Assembly: GCA_022315425.1 (NCBI GenBank)
Contig: JAIUPT010000052.1
Location: 47,138 to 111,137 of the forward strand
DNA length: 64,000 nucleotides
Reading direction: 5' to 3'
Source: Pseudevernia furfuracea
Taxonomy: Eukaryota; Ascomycota; Lecanoromycetes; Lecanorales; Parmeliaceae
Every line of letters begins with the position of its first letter. Position 1 is the stretch's first letter. The notes beneath the pieces are model-generated. The model did not search any database. It was not told where the DNA came from and saw only the letters and a program-made list of their open reading frames with translations. A program made the translations under genes and the position numbers. Shown here piece by piece: positions 36,084 through 48,700 of the stretch.

Positions 36084-39000
36084 ATGCAAACCAGGCAACA
36101 TTGCTTGGTGTGCGTCGCCTTAGTGTCTGTTGCACTTGCAGCTTGCAGTGTGTGTCCCGGACGGTACCTTCTGGGACACCGACACTTCGTCAACAGATAC
36201 CTCGAGCTCCCAGACCCATTCCAACATACGCTCAGTGTGGAGGGACCGGAGGGCAACTGTGCCCAGTATAGTTCTTGTTCTAAACAGCGCGTACGATGGC
36301 TACATTTGCTCTGCCGGAGATGTAAGTCTGCGGGGGGTGATGTGTTGTCTGCACTGGTCTTACTGCTGTAGGGTGCATTTATGTTGTTGGTCTGCAGTGT
36401 TGCATGACTTTGGTGTGCTGGGCTGCCAGCAAAGCAGTCCGGGGCATGGCCCCTATGGCTATACTCAGCTGCTGTATACTAGCATGCAATTGGACCTCTG
36501 TGCTGCTGAGCCTGTGTGATGGACTGTCACTGCACATGCTTCAAACCAAGCTCGATGCAGTTGTTAACCCATGGTGTCTGCTGCTGCAGGTCTGCAGTGC
36601 TGTCAACGAGTCATACTGGCAGTGCATGAAGCCACAACCTCCCCTATGATGCAAATAGCTGCTTATGCCAATGTGGTGGCGTCAACTGCGTCCCTGCATT
36701 AGGAGCTGCAGCTAGTGGCATCACATGCTCAAACGCTGCCTGGTCAAATGCTGAGTGCTCTGACAGCAGTACGAGCTGTCAGAGAGTTGATGACTACATG
36801 TGGCAGTGCCTGCCCCACCAGCACCAGTGCTGAAGCTTCTCCTGAAGCTGAGGCATCCCCAGAAGGCTGAGGCATCCCCAGCTGTGATGACCACTCAGGG
36901 TTACACAGATAAGCACAAGTCAGACATCAACCCTGGAAATGTGAAGGCTGGTGTGAAGGCTGTCAGCAGCAGCCCTGTCCCTGAGGAGGCTACCCCAGCT
37001 CAGGACTCAGGAGATGACTCAGACTCTGAGCAGGAGTCAAGTCCTGGAAGTGCTGATCCTGCCTAATGGTGATGTGGACCTTGTGGACGACTCAGAGGAT
37101 GACATTGGTGATTTGGATTTGGACATCCTGACTTTTGCTTTCAACATGGAATGCTTACAGTACAATCATGTTCTAAAGTGCACTGCATTGTTGATCACCT
37201 GCACCTGTTGGCTATCTACACACATGCATCATCAGCACACCATATTCCATGTTCTGGAGTGCACTGCATTGTTGATCACCTGCACATGTTGGCAATGTAC
37301 ACACAAGCAGCATCAGCACACATGATACAGGGGCTTCTCTGGGTGCTGTGTGCGTACCTGTGGGGCCGCCTATAGTCTGAGGACAAGAATGACATGTACC
37401 TTGCTCTAGCCAAGGTCAATGTAACCTCACATCTGTCTGTGATGCTCGCATGCACACATGCTGTCAGCCATTGCAGCATGTGTCAGCTGTCCACATCTAC
37501 AGTATCTTCTGCACACAGTCATGAAGCTAGCTGCCAATGCACAGGCTGCTGAATGCATTTCCTGCTTCTATGTGCTGACACACAATGCCACCAGTGGTCT
37601 GCACCACTGTTGTAATTTGAACTGCGTATGCGACACCATATATGCTTCTTCTCCTATAATGCACACACAAAGACCATCTTATGCCAAATTAAGACCTGCC
37701 ATTACAGATTTTGCTGAGGAATAAATGGGGGTTTGTCTCTGGATGCAACAACCGTGGTCATGCTTTGTACAGCATCCTATCTTACACACCAATGTGGAGA
37801 CACCAAACAGAACTCTATACTCTTTCAAAGAAAGTGACAAAGCAAATACTTGTACTATGAGTACGTACTGAATGAGTGTGTGCTTTTGTAGAGTGCGCTG
37901 TACTCCTGTGCGTTGGATGGAGATGCCGGCCCAGCAGCATCTGGGGGTGGGGTCACAGGCTGCACATCTGCCAACTTGCCTGAGGGCTATGTGACTGATG
38001 AAACGAAGGAGCTGAGGCCATGCCAAGAGGCGCCACGTCCAGTAAGTTATTCCCACATATCACAGTGTGTTTAGTCAGCATGCTTCTGGTTGGTCATACA
38101 ATCTTGTTGTGTGTTGACTGCTAAAAAGTTGACCTCAGACTGGAGCTACTCAGGACTGTACGTACATGACCTAGCAAAGACACAAACCTAACACATTGAA
38201 TGCTTGTAGATGATAAAGTAGTTTGTATTGCTGTTGATTCCGTCAAATACCTGTTCAGCAGAGCTGAAAACGCCAACAGACATGATGGCTAGAGGTTTTG
38301 GTGGACCGGACATTGTTGCAAAGTTGTTTTACTGTTGCGCCATGACAGCTGTTCAAGCAATAGCATGATGCACATCTGCTTCAGCTGTCACAGTCAGATG
38401 CATGCAAGTCTAAAACATGCAGTGCTGTGTCCCTTACCAACGAGTGAGACATCTGACATATGCTCTGCATTGTCTCTGTGTTACCCCTGCGACGCCCTTG
38501 ACATTTCTGTGGCACTCTGTAGCAGCACTCATGCCCTTGTACACCCCTGTAATGGCATGCAGGCCCGTATAACACTCCAGAAATGGCATGCAAGTACCTG
38601 TAACACCCATGTTAACACCGCTGTAACACCCCTGTAACACCCCTGTAAAACCCTCAAAACACCGCTATAACACCCCTGCAACACCCCTGCAACACCCCTG
38701 TACCACAGTCAGGCCCATGTAAACGCCGCTGTAATGATGTGCAGATACCTGCAGAGCGTCCTGCAGATCTCTTGCCCTGCTATTGACCTCCTGACAGCCT
38801 TCACAGCAGTGGCCATGCAGCAGTGGATGTGGGCAGTGGGCAGACCTACACTGCCTTGACCCTGAGTTCACAGTGCTGGCTCCCCCATGAACATCTTCCT
38901 GGCTGGCTTCTTCTTGGAGGATGTGGCTGTTGGCATGTACCAGGACCTCATCCCTAACATTGTGTCTAGGGATTTACTCATTGCTGCAACTGGTGAGCAC

Positions 39001-40543
39001 ACCTTGAAATGGCATGGCATGGCATCATTACAGAATTTTAAAGAAACCAAACCAAATCCACAGATTTTCAAGAAAACAAAGAAAAGTCTTTGCCAAGAAC
39101 AAGCAATACCCTGGTTTTTGTTTCCAGAACACAAGCGTAGGATGACAGGAAAAAGTTGTTCTTGCTTGGCTGTGTTTCCTGTGTTTTTACGATGTGTATT
39201 GGCATGTTCTAGGGCCTATTTGCACAGGTTTCCAGAGGATCTGTCCATTGCTGCCCCAAGCATGCTTTTGCGTCTAATGTGCTGTAGACTCAGGGGTCCT
39301 GTTTTGGTGTCTCTGCACTCAATTCTGGAACATGGCCTGTGCCCGCTTTGTACCACCTGTACAGCCTGCACAGCCTGCACTGCATCACCAGATACAGCTC
39401 ATTCCATACTGCAACGACAGAGCATTCATGCTATGTGTGCAATCTAACATCATGATAAACGCATTGCCACTACAATCAAAAGTACTGGCAGATTATACAT
39501 TTCTGGCGCATCATCTTTCTCTTCATGATCTAGGTATTACAGCAACTTCGCCACTGTTTTGCTGTTGCAGGCATCATGGTTGACAACACCTACCATGCCG
39601 GCACTGTGCGCGATGTCGCTGCTATGAACGCTGCAGCAGCACAGGTTACACCATGAACCAATGCCGCCACGAATGCATCTGCTGACTCACAGCTGACTGT
39701 GCACGACTTCCTCAGCGGCATGGCACAGTTGCGCGATGTCTTGGATAACACTAACGATGGCAACAATGCTGTCAGCTCTGACACGTATGCTGCTGCCTTT
39801 CACACTCTTCTGCCTGCTGTGTTTGCCATTCACATGCTACTAAGGTCTCTGGACTGTGTGATAACTGTAGCATGCTGAGGTACAGTAGGTATCTGATCTT
39901 TGATTGATGCAAGCAGGACTTTGCTTGCTGTCCGTATTAGCTCTTTCAAGCTCAGAAAATGGGAAAGAATGCCTGATGTGATAATATGCTTGTGTGATGT
40001 ACTGAAATGTTGTGTGGCATGATGGTGTGCAGGGGCTGGCAGTGTGTCAGGCAAGCGCAGTGCAAACCGTGTCCCACAGATGACAACGGCATGACTTTTT
40101 GCCAGAACCCAGGCCAAGTAAGCTCATCATGCATGCGCATGTTTGAATACATGCATTGCGCATGCATGTAACGACTGCCTGTCCAATGGGGATATCATGT
40201 TTCCTGCCGCAAATTGAAACCTGAGTGGCATAGTGAACCTATTTGTGCCATTGCCATGCTCCAAATCTCACATAGCTGGTGAGGTCCTATGTTTAGCTTG
40301 ATAGGGTTCAAAGCTGGATGAGGGTCCTGTTATTCAGTATTTAGGGTTCAAGATAGGGTGAAGGTCCCTACTGCGTGCAAGATGCCCATGGGATACTGAA
40401 AGTGCATGTGTATTTGCAGTGCTGGCCATTGTCTTGGGCAACAGCAATGTTGGCACAATACAGGCGGCCTGTTCTTTCCCCAGGGCGTGCTGGCAGCAAT
40501 TCTATGTTCACAAGTGTGTCATAGTCTGCTGGTGATTGCATGA
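36084..40543 (+). CDS. Secreted protein with two CBM1-like modules and a Ferritin_2 (desiccation-related) domain
   Basis: The ATG at 36084 gives a signal peptide (MQTRQHCLVCVALVSVALAA). An Asp/Ser/Thr linker (FWDTDTSSTDTSSS) follows. Module 1 (36227-36321 and 36600-36645) has YAQCGGTGG, CAQYSSC and VNESYWQCMKP. Module 2 (about 36662-36815) has CQCGGVNC, then SCQRVDDYMWQCLP. Both follow the CBM1 pattern QCGG...C...N/D-x-Y/W-x-QC. A Pro/Glu/Ser linker precedes the ferritin-like part: DLDLDILTFAFNMECLQ (to about 37159), exon 37892-38041 (ALYSCALDGDAGPAASGGG), exon 38755-38992 (ISCPAIDLLTAFTAVA, PMNIFLAGFFLEDVAVGMYQ), exon 39571-39844 (GIMVDNTYHAGTVRDVAAMN), about 40050-40117 (PTDDNGMTFART) and 40420-40543 (VLAIVLGNSN, GGLFFPQGVL). 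These match plant and algal PCC13-62-like desiccation-related proteins in order. At least six one-base indels are required. Function in wall binding and desiccation is inference. Confidence 0.72.
38594..38712 (+). repeat. 10-11-bp tandem repeat (acacccctgta)
   Basis: Ten or so degenerate copies of taacacccctg in the intron before the 38755 exon of the CBM-ferritin gene. Confidence 0.85.
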
Positions 40544-42800
40544 TTTGTGCAACTGTACGACTTGATGCTCTTGCTGTGTAGTATGTTTTTCTGTATGTCT
40601 AGCCTGTCGGGACCCCCCTTGCTTTGCAGTCCAAGCAAGAGAGTTATTCAGACAATGAATTAAAAGACCAGCATTTGAAAGCCAGCCCAATGACAATCTT
40701 GCCAATCATGTCCCACATGCTTGGTCCATCATGATGAAGCCTTTGCAAATGTGCCTAGACCACTGATAACCTTACTTATCTCGAAGCCTCCCAGACAACT
40801 TCTGGACTGTTGCTTTTGACTGATGGTGACATTACGCAGACCGTACCCACTGTAGTGATCATGCAGTGATTGCGCGTCAGCATAGCTTGCTGTTGTCAGC
40901 AACTGGTCAAGTACAGGAAAGAGTAGTGCGCACAGCAGTTACAGAGAGCAAATTTGTGGAATGCAGAGTACATGTGCATGAAATTGTCTCACTGGCCATG
41001 TCACCATAATGTACAAATGGGCGCCTTGCACTTCACACACCAGCTGAGGTCGAGTCTCGGTGCCAATCCCACAGACACGACAGAACCGCAGTGTGTGTTG
41101 GAAACACACCAGCAATGTAGTACCCTACTGTCACAGTTGCTGTACACTGCTGTAGAGATACAGTTCAAATCACATACAGGTACTGTTATTGATGACTGTT
41201 TCTGCTGACTAGACAAGAGCGCAACATCAGCGCCGCTCTCTGATGTCTTCGTCTGGCAATGCGGTTCCAGCAAAGTTGGGCAGATGTACACTGGGTTATA
41301 TGGAAGGTGGTAGGTACGCTGATGTGCTCCTCTCAAACTGTAAACGCAGCCTGTGGTGCAAAGCAAAGAGAACCTCAGCACTGCACAACATTGTAAGGAT
41401 GACAGGCAGAGTATGTGTCAGCTCTGTATGTGCTGCAGCTGCATGCACAACACCTTTGACTCTGCAGACACTTATCACATTTGGAGACATGTCACACATG
41501 TACAATACTGACGCTTTAACATGACAGCTAAGACCACCGCAAATTTATCAACTGCGTAATGACTGACTATTGCATGAAGTAGCAAGCTGCCACATCTAAA
41601 ATATGCATACGACATGTTTCTGCAAACTTCTCACCTGCAGTAGCAATGCTAGCAGCGCCAAGAACACATAGATTGACTGTCAGACCCAATTACAGCACAT
41701 AGGCCATGAGGTACCCATTAAGATTCCACTCAGTGGACCAATGAAGCTGGCTTGAGGTATGATGACTGATGTGCATGACTAAGGCTCCAAATGTGCAAGC
41801 TCATAGGGAGTTGCACCATCCAAAGATGCTGAGTTACTGATACCGTCACTGCACTTATCATTGTGTATCACCTGGTTGAGTACGACACGAGCAGCGTAGA
41901 TAATGCTGCTTAAACACTGGCCTGCAGCCGATGACAACTGAGCTACAGCATGCATGCATCTGCAGAGTTAGCTTTCTGCTCAAAGACACACCACGTGGTG
42001 CAGGCGTATGCAATGAAGGAGTGGGAAATGTACATGTAATGCGATGATGTTGATGCAAGGAGGCAAGAGCCAGGGAGAGGAGCATCTTACGTGCTGACAG
42101 CATGCCATCAACCAAAGATGACCGCTGAATATCCACAGCGTGACATGCCTTAATGCTCCTTGCGAAGAGGTAAATGGCAAGCGTGGTAGATTGCCAGCAT
42201 ATCTGCATCAACACAGCTCTGATCAGACGGAAGTGTGCAGTGTCACAAATAACAACCAGTCAAAAAGTCATGTTCCTGCATATGCAAAGGCTCTTGTTTT
42301 GTTTGACAGCCTTACTTACAACCACTCCCGGCCAGTAGCCCAGAGCGACTGCTGTAGCACAACTATGCTGTTCGGTCCCACCTGTTCAAACCCCCATATT
42401 GACCAGAGACTGGTCATGTTAAGAGCAAATGTATGAGTCTACATGACTGAGTAGAGGTGTACTATTCGCCATATATGCGGTTGTGGATGACAAGATCGTG
42501 GCTGAGACCGACGTCCTGGTAGCCTAAGTGTCGTGATTGAGCCACGCACACACAGAAGTGCACAAGTGATGAGGATGCTTGTGATGGACGCTCTAGATCT
42601 GCAGCAAACTGGGTGAAGTGGTGTGTGGTGTAACTGATCAGTCAGAGTGTGAGCCACGATTCGTGTCATCGTGCCTGCAGTGCAGGCGCGGCGTTCCCTA
42701 GCTGAACGCTATCAGAGCTGGCAGCGTGACAGAATATGACTGCTGCTCAGTACTCGCGCTGCTAGTCTCCTCCTCGATAGCAGTTCCGAAATCAGTGCTT
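40544..42800. other. No gene recognised
   Basis: 3' flank of the CBM-ferritin gene and following sequence. Open frames are short and no motif was recognised. A plus frame at 41243-41520 and a minus frame at 41858-42214 are open but lack family signals. Confidence 0.4.
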
Positions 42801-43320
42801 TAGATAGACCGCAGCCCGAAGTGCGTTTGATCGAGCAGGTGAACATAGCTTGATCTGCGCTGAGAGCTCTGGCGCTGGAACTGAAGACTGGTGAACAGCT
42901 CGCTCAGCTCCGAAGTGCGAAAGTGCTGTCTAAGGCAAGCCAAAAAAGGATGCAGACAGGAGTAGACGCTACACCGCAAGCTGATACAGCTACGGCTTGG
43001 CGAGAAAGCACTTCTGCAGCGGATGGCACGTGCGTGATCGGAACTATGATACTTGGGCATCTTTGCCCTGGACAGTGCCCAGTTCTCACAGCTCTAAAGG
43101 TTCCTCTCAGAGGAAGAGCACTTCCCAGATTCCAACACAGGTGTCCTGCATCAATGGGCCGAGACAGTGCATATGGAAGGGTAACGCTTAACATTAGTGC
43201 AATTTACAGGGCAAAACAAGGTGAACATCCATCAGAGCCAAGTTGTCTTGCTATGGGCTCAAGCTCCTCACCATGTCAGGTGATCATGATGCGACATGTT
43301 GCAACAAACATGTACTAAGT
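42780..43320 (+). other. Possible coding segment, unassigned
   Basis: A plus frame reads ALRALALELKTGEQLAQLRS, then KVLSKASQKRMQTGVD, with helical, charged composition; it is open to 43318. The opposite strand is also open. The surrounding sequence is more CG-rich than average. I cannot assign a family or fix the exon borders. Confidence 0.25.
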
Positions 43321-44262
43321 CTTGTCAACATGTTAATTCCGCATCAAGATCTGTTGCAAGGTGAAGCTATAGAGAATGTCAAGTACCCACGAGACGCTAG
43401 TGCCTTGTGCTAATGGTTGGGTCCCCAACAAGCATGCACTAAGGATTACTCAATTTGCTTGACTGTTGTGACTGCTCTGAAACATTTCGTGCAACCGAGA
43501 CATCTGCAACATTGCTGGTTCGATGCAATAAGTGCATGTACATTGTGCGCACAGTAAACAAAGTCATGACGGCGCCACGTCGGCAAAACACATTCCAACA
43601 CATGCAAAGCCTGTCATGGACACCAGGCGTCTCTGCATCCTGTTGGGGAGTGACTGCGCCTCTTCTGTGGAGAGGCTCTGCAGATCTTTGCTAGCTGAGT
43701 GATGAGCATGGCCTGATGTTTGAAGTTACTCTGTGTCCAAGACTGCATCAGACCTGCAATAAACATGAAGCGTCACAGCAGCCATATCTGCTGATATGTA
43801 TTGTGATTACTGAACTTGAAAGTGGAGACATGATGATCATAACATGTAGATATGATATACATGCTGGCTTGTGCAAAGGCATGTGCTTGACAAATCTGAC
43901 TACATTGTGAGCTAACAATGGGTTGCAGGCCCTCTACAAACATGCAATTGGTGGTTGACAGTGTTCAATAACAACACGATGACACGGAGGCAACCTCATC
44001 ATTCATCAAAGCCAACACATAAGATGTGGAGTGCAGGTCATATATGCGCTGTCGCATGACATCACATGCATGATCAACAGTGGCAAACAGAAGCTAAAGT
44101 GTACAATTGAAAGACTCATCATGAACAGCCTTGAGGAGGTGTCAAACTGAACAGCTATGTGTTACCTGAGTTGCCTGCTTGGGTCCTGCCAAGACTCATT
44201 GTATTTACGTATTGCCGCAGCATGAAGCATAGCGCACACTTTCAAATCTGTCCCGATCCAGA

Positions 44263-46800
44263 TCACTGATTTGCGTCCCAAGCTATCAGTTGCTGCACGT
44301 AGTCCCAGAACCCATCCCATCGCTGAAGACAGCGCACAGTTATCTGCTTGGCAGCCTTCTCATGTTCTCTGTGGCTTTCTGACGACAGCTCTAGGCTGTG
44401 ATCTTGGTCATCCAGGCAGCATTTGAGGCTCGGCGGGAGAGGGGGTTGATGATTGGTGCATCCAGCAATGCATGTGAGCTTGAGACACTTGCCGACAAAG
44501 CCATAGGATAGGGCTCGGTGCCATAGCAGTGGGATTGAAGGAACATGCACATGTGTGCCAGCTTGATGCGGACTATCACTGCTTCAACCAACATCTTTTT
44601 CTCTAGTCTGTGGGAATTGAACAACACCAGCACAAAGTGGCTGCAACAGCTGAGGTGATGAGCCCGAGCACTGCCCCGGCCACGCTGTCAGCCTTTTCAG
44701 CCGCTGCAAGCCAATCACAGAGGACTCAGCACCTATAAGCATGGTGCCATCCATGGCACCGAGCAAGCACATCTGAATGACCAGGCAGGAATGCATCAAC
44801 ATTACGCTGTCACGCCTGGCTGTCACACTTGGCTGCCAACATTATATTGCGCAAGTCTTCTTAGACCATGAGCACATCTGTGACTACTGACTGTCATGTG
44901 ATGCGTGATCAAGCGGCATGACAGAATCGATGCAACAAGCCACAAGCAAACAAAGACAGAGAGTCAGAACCATACCTGAAAGGCCATTCTTACCACTGCT
45001 GCTCATGCCTGCAGCTTTAAGAGAGAGGGCTCTAGTATCTGGACCAGCTCCAGGCTTCCAAGCTGCATTATCAAACAGTATATTCTATCAATTCTTGCGG
45101 TCAGCAGAGCAGCCAAACTTGCTTGCAAAAATGCTTTGGTCTGATCAAAGCTGTTGGGGTGACCATATCCCAAGCTTCCTGACATAACATCTGGAGGATG
45201 ACTAGCAGGAGAGATATATGTTATGAACGCAAACAGTGTCAACTTGGCAGATGCACAAGTTGATCAAAGGCTACAGATCATCGATTTTGCCATGAGAAGA
45301 GATGGTGAATGGACCAGCAGCTTCACCCTCTACATGGATCCATCAAAACAAAGCAGACAAGCAAATGCATGTCATTTAGCATGGGCACAAGATGCTCTAT
45401 ACAAAGGCATGTCACAGAGCCTCACCTGCATTCAGAATCCATGTAGTAACATTGGGACTGTTGCATAGTCTGCTGGCAGGCGTGGAGACATCAATGGTGG
45501 CGTTGACCTTTTGCCCTTTGAAGAAGCCAATTTTTTGTTCATTGTCCCATGTGAAAGCTTGACACACACCTTGTCTGAGCCTAACAGTATGTCATTGCAG
45601 ATTTGGGCCAGGTATTGGCAATCGCTGTTTCCTGCAAAAGCTAGTCCTGCAGTGCACCCATGGCGCATTCCCCATGGCTCCCCTCATGACTTGCATTGTG
45701 CATGCAAAGCACTCACAGCCACATGCAGTGGCCACAAATTTGGGTACTAAGCTTAGGTTTTTGTAATAGTGTATGACTTGCATGATTGTAGCAAATTACA
45801 TGCAGGCATCAAAGAGTAGATGGGACACTAAGGCTTCAACTGTTTGCTTCATCTAACATAACAGTGCAGCGTCTACATTGCAGCTTTGATTCAGTAACGG
45901 GCGCAAAGCAGGTGATAAGCCCAGCAAATTTGTAGAGCCTTACCATGCCAATAATATGTGCGTAGTGCAACAGATGCCAACATGTGTCAAGCCGTTGTTT
46001 GTTGTGTTGTACGCACTATTGAGTAGTGTACATACAGTCATGCATCCACAAGCAAGTCCCACAAAAGATGCATGTGTTTACCTGGATGGCACTGCTGTTT
46101 GGCTGGAGGCAACACTGTGAGTTTATGTTTGCTTTTCATACAATCATCACACATATGATGTGTAGTTGGAGATTGTGCTAGTACAATGAACCCCATCTTG
46201 AAGATCTTGAGTGTCCACCACCAAGTCAATGTCCTTTTGCAGATCAGCTTGCGCAAACGCTGTGTAACCTTGAGCATCCTTGGAGGCCGATACATGACAG
46301 CCCCGTGAAACTGTTGCCTTGGTTTATGTATGCGCCACCCTGCAATGACACATGACAGAACGGCCAAGATGTTACTGTGGCTGGTGTGCTTACCGTCATG
46401 GCCAATCTTGACAGCAATGGATGATTTGCGATACATGTGCATATTGGGCCTAGTGCAGATGCTCATGCCGCCGGCCATGGCATCATGTGAGGTACAGGAG
46501 AGAGAGAGTTGCAATTGAGCTCTTCACATCCAGGGAGCACAGTGGGCAAGTCCTTGAGAGCCCATTTGGTCTTACATGTGTTGGTTGGACTCAGGCTCAG
46601 AAAGATACATTGGGGTAGCCAGGCGCCTCAGGCAGAATATAGTCCGGACGCCCCGTGCCAGAAACTCCAAGACTATGTGAACAACCCTTACATGAACACT
46701 GGTCTAACTTTGCACATAGAGACAAACGGTAGCGGCTTGGGTCTCGTGAAATTTCTATACTATCGATGCTGAGATAGATCACATGTGGTGTTCGCATAAT
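44263..46800 (-). other. Series of minus-strand coding-like fragments, unassigned
   Basis: Open pieces with protein-like content lie at 46760-46620 (LGVSGTGRPDYILPEAPGYP), 46600-46440 (KWALKDLPTVLPGCEELNC), 46310-46150 (AFAQADLQKDIDLVVDTQDL), 45668-45432 (NSDCQYLAQICNDILLGSDK) and 44633-44263 (AAKQITVRCLQRWDGFWDYV). A GTAAGC donor follows KSSIAVKIGHDG at about 46393. They may be exons of one gene or remnants of an old element. No family was recognised and frames do not join cleanly. Confidence 0.3.
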
Positions 46801-48700
46801 TGATTTATACACAAGGAATCTAAGAGGAGACTGACGACAGTAAGTCGGTGGCGTGAGACCGGATATTGCGTTGACGGAAGTCAGCTTGCAGTCGCTTCAT
46901 GATGAGTAGATTGTGCGCTCACTAACTCAGGGAGTATGTGACGAACCGTGCTCCCTGGAACAGACTTTCAAGCTACAGCTCTTGACACTGAGGACCATAC
47001 CAGTGTGGAGATCTACTATCGCGACGAGATTGAGGATTGTTCTCTGAGTTCGAATTGTGGGTGTAGAGTGGTCTGTTGCGTGGGATCAATTTAGGGTAAG
47101 CAGCTCTACATGCACTGAAAGCTCGCGGAGTAAGGAGTGTGCAAGGAGGGGAGGAGAGTAAAGCCAATAGCCGGAGCGTGCAAGAGCGCGAAAATAGACG
47201 GGAAAGAGGAAGAGAGGGGGCGGCGCAGAGAGGAGCCGAAGTCAGGGAAGATGGAATGAGGTTGTGAGCGGGGGGCTCTTAGAGAAAGAGGCGAAGAGAG
47301 CCGGAGGGGGGATCGGAGGGTCGAGAGGAAAATGGAAGACGGCGGGAGCACGAGCGGAGGAGGTGTTAGGAATACGAATGGCCGGCGGCCGTGTAGAAAG
47401 GTAATAGGGGGTGAGGAAGAAAAGAGAATGACTTCGGGATTGGAGACAGAGGGGAGCTAGCGGAGGGGGGGAGGGGATAGGAGGGAGCGTCCTGTCCGGT
47501 GCGTATGGCTTAGCAGGAGCGTGGTCATGTGAGTGGCCTAGGGGGTATAGCTCTAGTGTGTACTGGAGGTCTATGAGTTAAACTGCAAGAGACGTCTGAT
47601 AGATTGTAGGTTCTAGATAGATAAATAGGCAGGGATGCGTAGCGTGGCTGAATCGATAGAGGGGGCCGAGTATTAGGGTGGGGGTGGAGATGGCTTTAGG
47701 GATGTGTGGGGCCAGAGTGCTTCTAAAATGCAGTGATCGCAGAGCGTGGTGTTCATTTGCAGAGGAGATGTAGCGCCAGCAGGGAGCTGTGTGTTCTGAC
47801 ACGCAGCATCAGCTGTGTGTGATTCTGCCGAGAGTCTGCGTCGAGTTATAGTCGATCGAAGAGCGAGGGATGACTATTGATCAGAGGGTCGAGGTTACCG
47901 CTAACAGAAGACGCTCCTTGGGTGTGAAATCTCACAGCTTTCAGACGTATTGCAAGACACTACTGATAGTCAATTGTGAGAGCGTCGTTGTCACTGAGAT
48001 ACTTGAGAAGGGGGAGCATTGTGGCAGTGGAACAAATGGACAGATGTGTGAGATAGTGTGTGCGATAATCGAGTTGAGGAAACGCCGACAAGAGATACAA
48101 AGTCATAGAAGGAAGTGTGTACGCGCGAGATAGGTGTTACAGATGAGCGCGGCTAGCGTAGCATCACAGAGAAAGAGCGGAGTCGGAGACGTACAACGAT
48201 AGTAGGGTTAGACCGGTGAAGGGGGGATATGTGATGTACAGAGAGCAATGTTGAGGTAGCGAGGTGGGGTGTTTGAGATAAAGAATGTGCGATGCAATGT
48301 AATAGCTAGGCTGAGTAGTCCAAAGGTGGGAGATATCACGCCAGAAATATAAGAAATCAGTAAGGAGCGTGCAGACTGTGATTGAAGAGAAAGGGGATGT
48401 ATGACGGTAATAAGCTAGCAGTGTTGTGGTATAGATTTAATATTGCGGTGGGTGAGCTGAATGGAGTGGTCAAGTGCTAGCATGCCTAGTGTCTACTGGC
48501 TAGACTGATGCACGCATGATGATGTGAGGCTAACAGATAGTGTTGCGAGGCGTGCGACATGGGGGTGAGCGGGTTGAGCGGGTTGAGCATTGGGGGGTAG
48601 TGGCGATGGGGTGGGTGGGGGAGGGTGAGTGAGTGAGGGGTGAGCGAGCTAGCAAGTAAAAGGAGCTGCTAGTGGGAGTGAGTCAGAGCAGGAATGCTTC
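46800..48700. other. Region of atypical composition, no genes seen
   Basis: The plus strand becomes rich in G, A and the words gag, agag and gggg. It has more CG dinucleotides and far fewer of the tgca, cagc and catg words that dominate the rest of the window. Sub-tracts at 47100-47480 and 48540-48660 are strongly G/A. The open frames on the minus strand are Ser/Pro/Leu runs created by the skew. Both edges are fairly abrupt. There is no terminal repeat or coding remnant that I can see. Confidence 0.6.

Noticed and set aside
38887..39447. 186-codon ORF as an independent protein
   Set aside because: Its first 35 codons are the ferritin-domain exon (38755-38992). The rest reads through the following GTGAGC donor into an intron.
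44584..44826. AMDGT-like motif suggesting a PIF/Harbinger transposase
   Set aside because: Only five residues match; no surrounding DDE-domain blocks, partner protein or terminal repeats.
47106..47351. Ser/Pro/Leu-rich minus-strand ORF
   Set aside because: A by-product of the G/A-skewed block.
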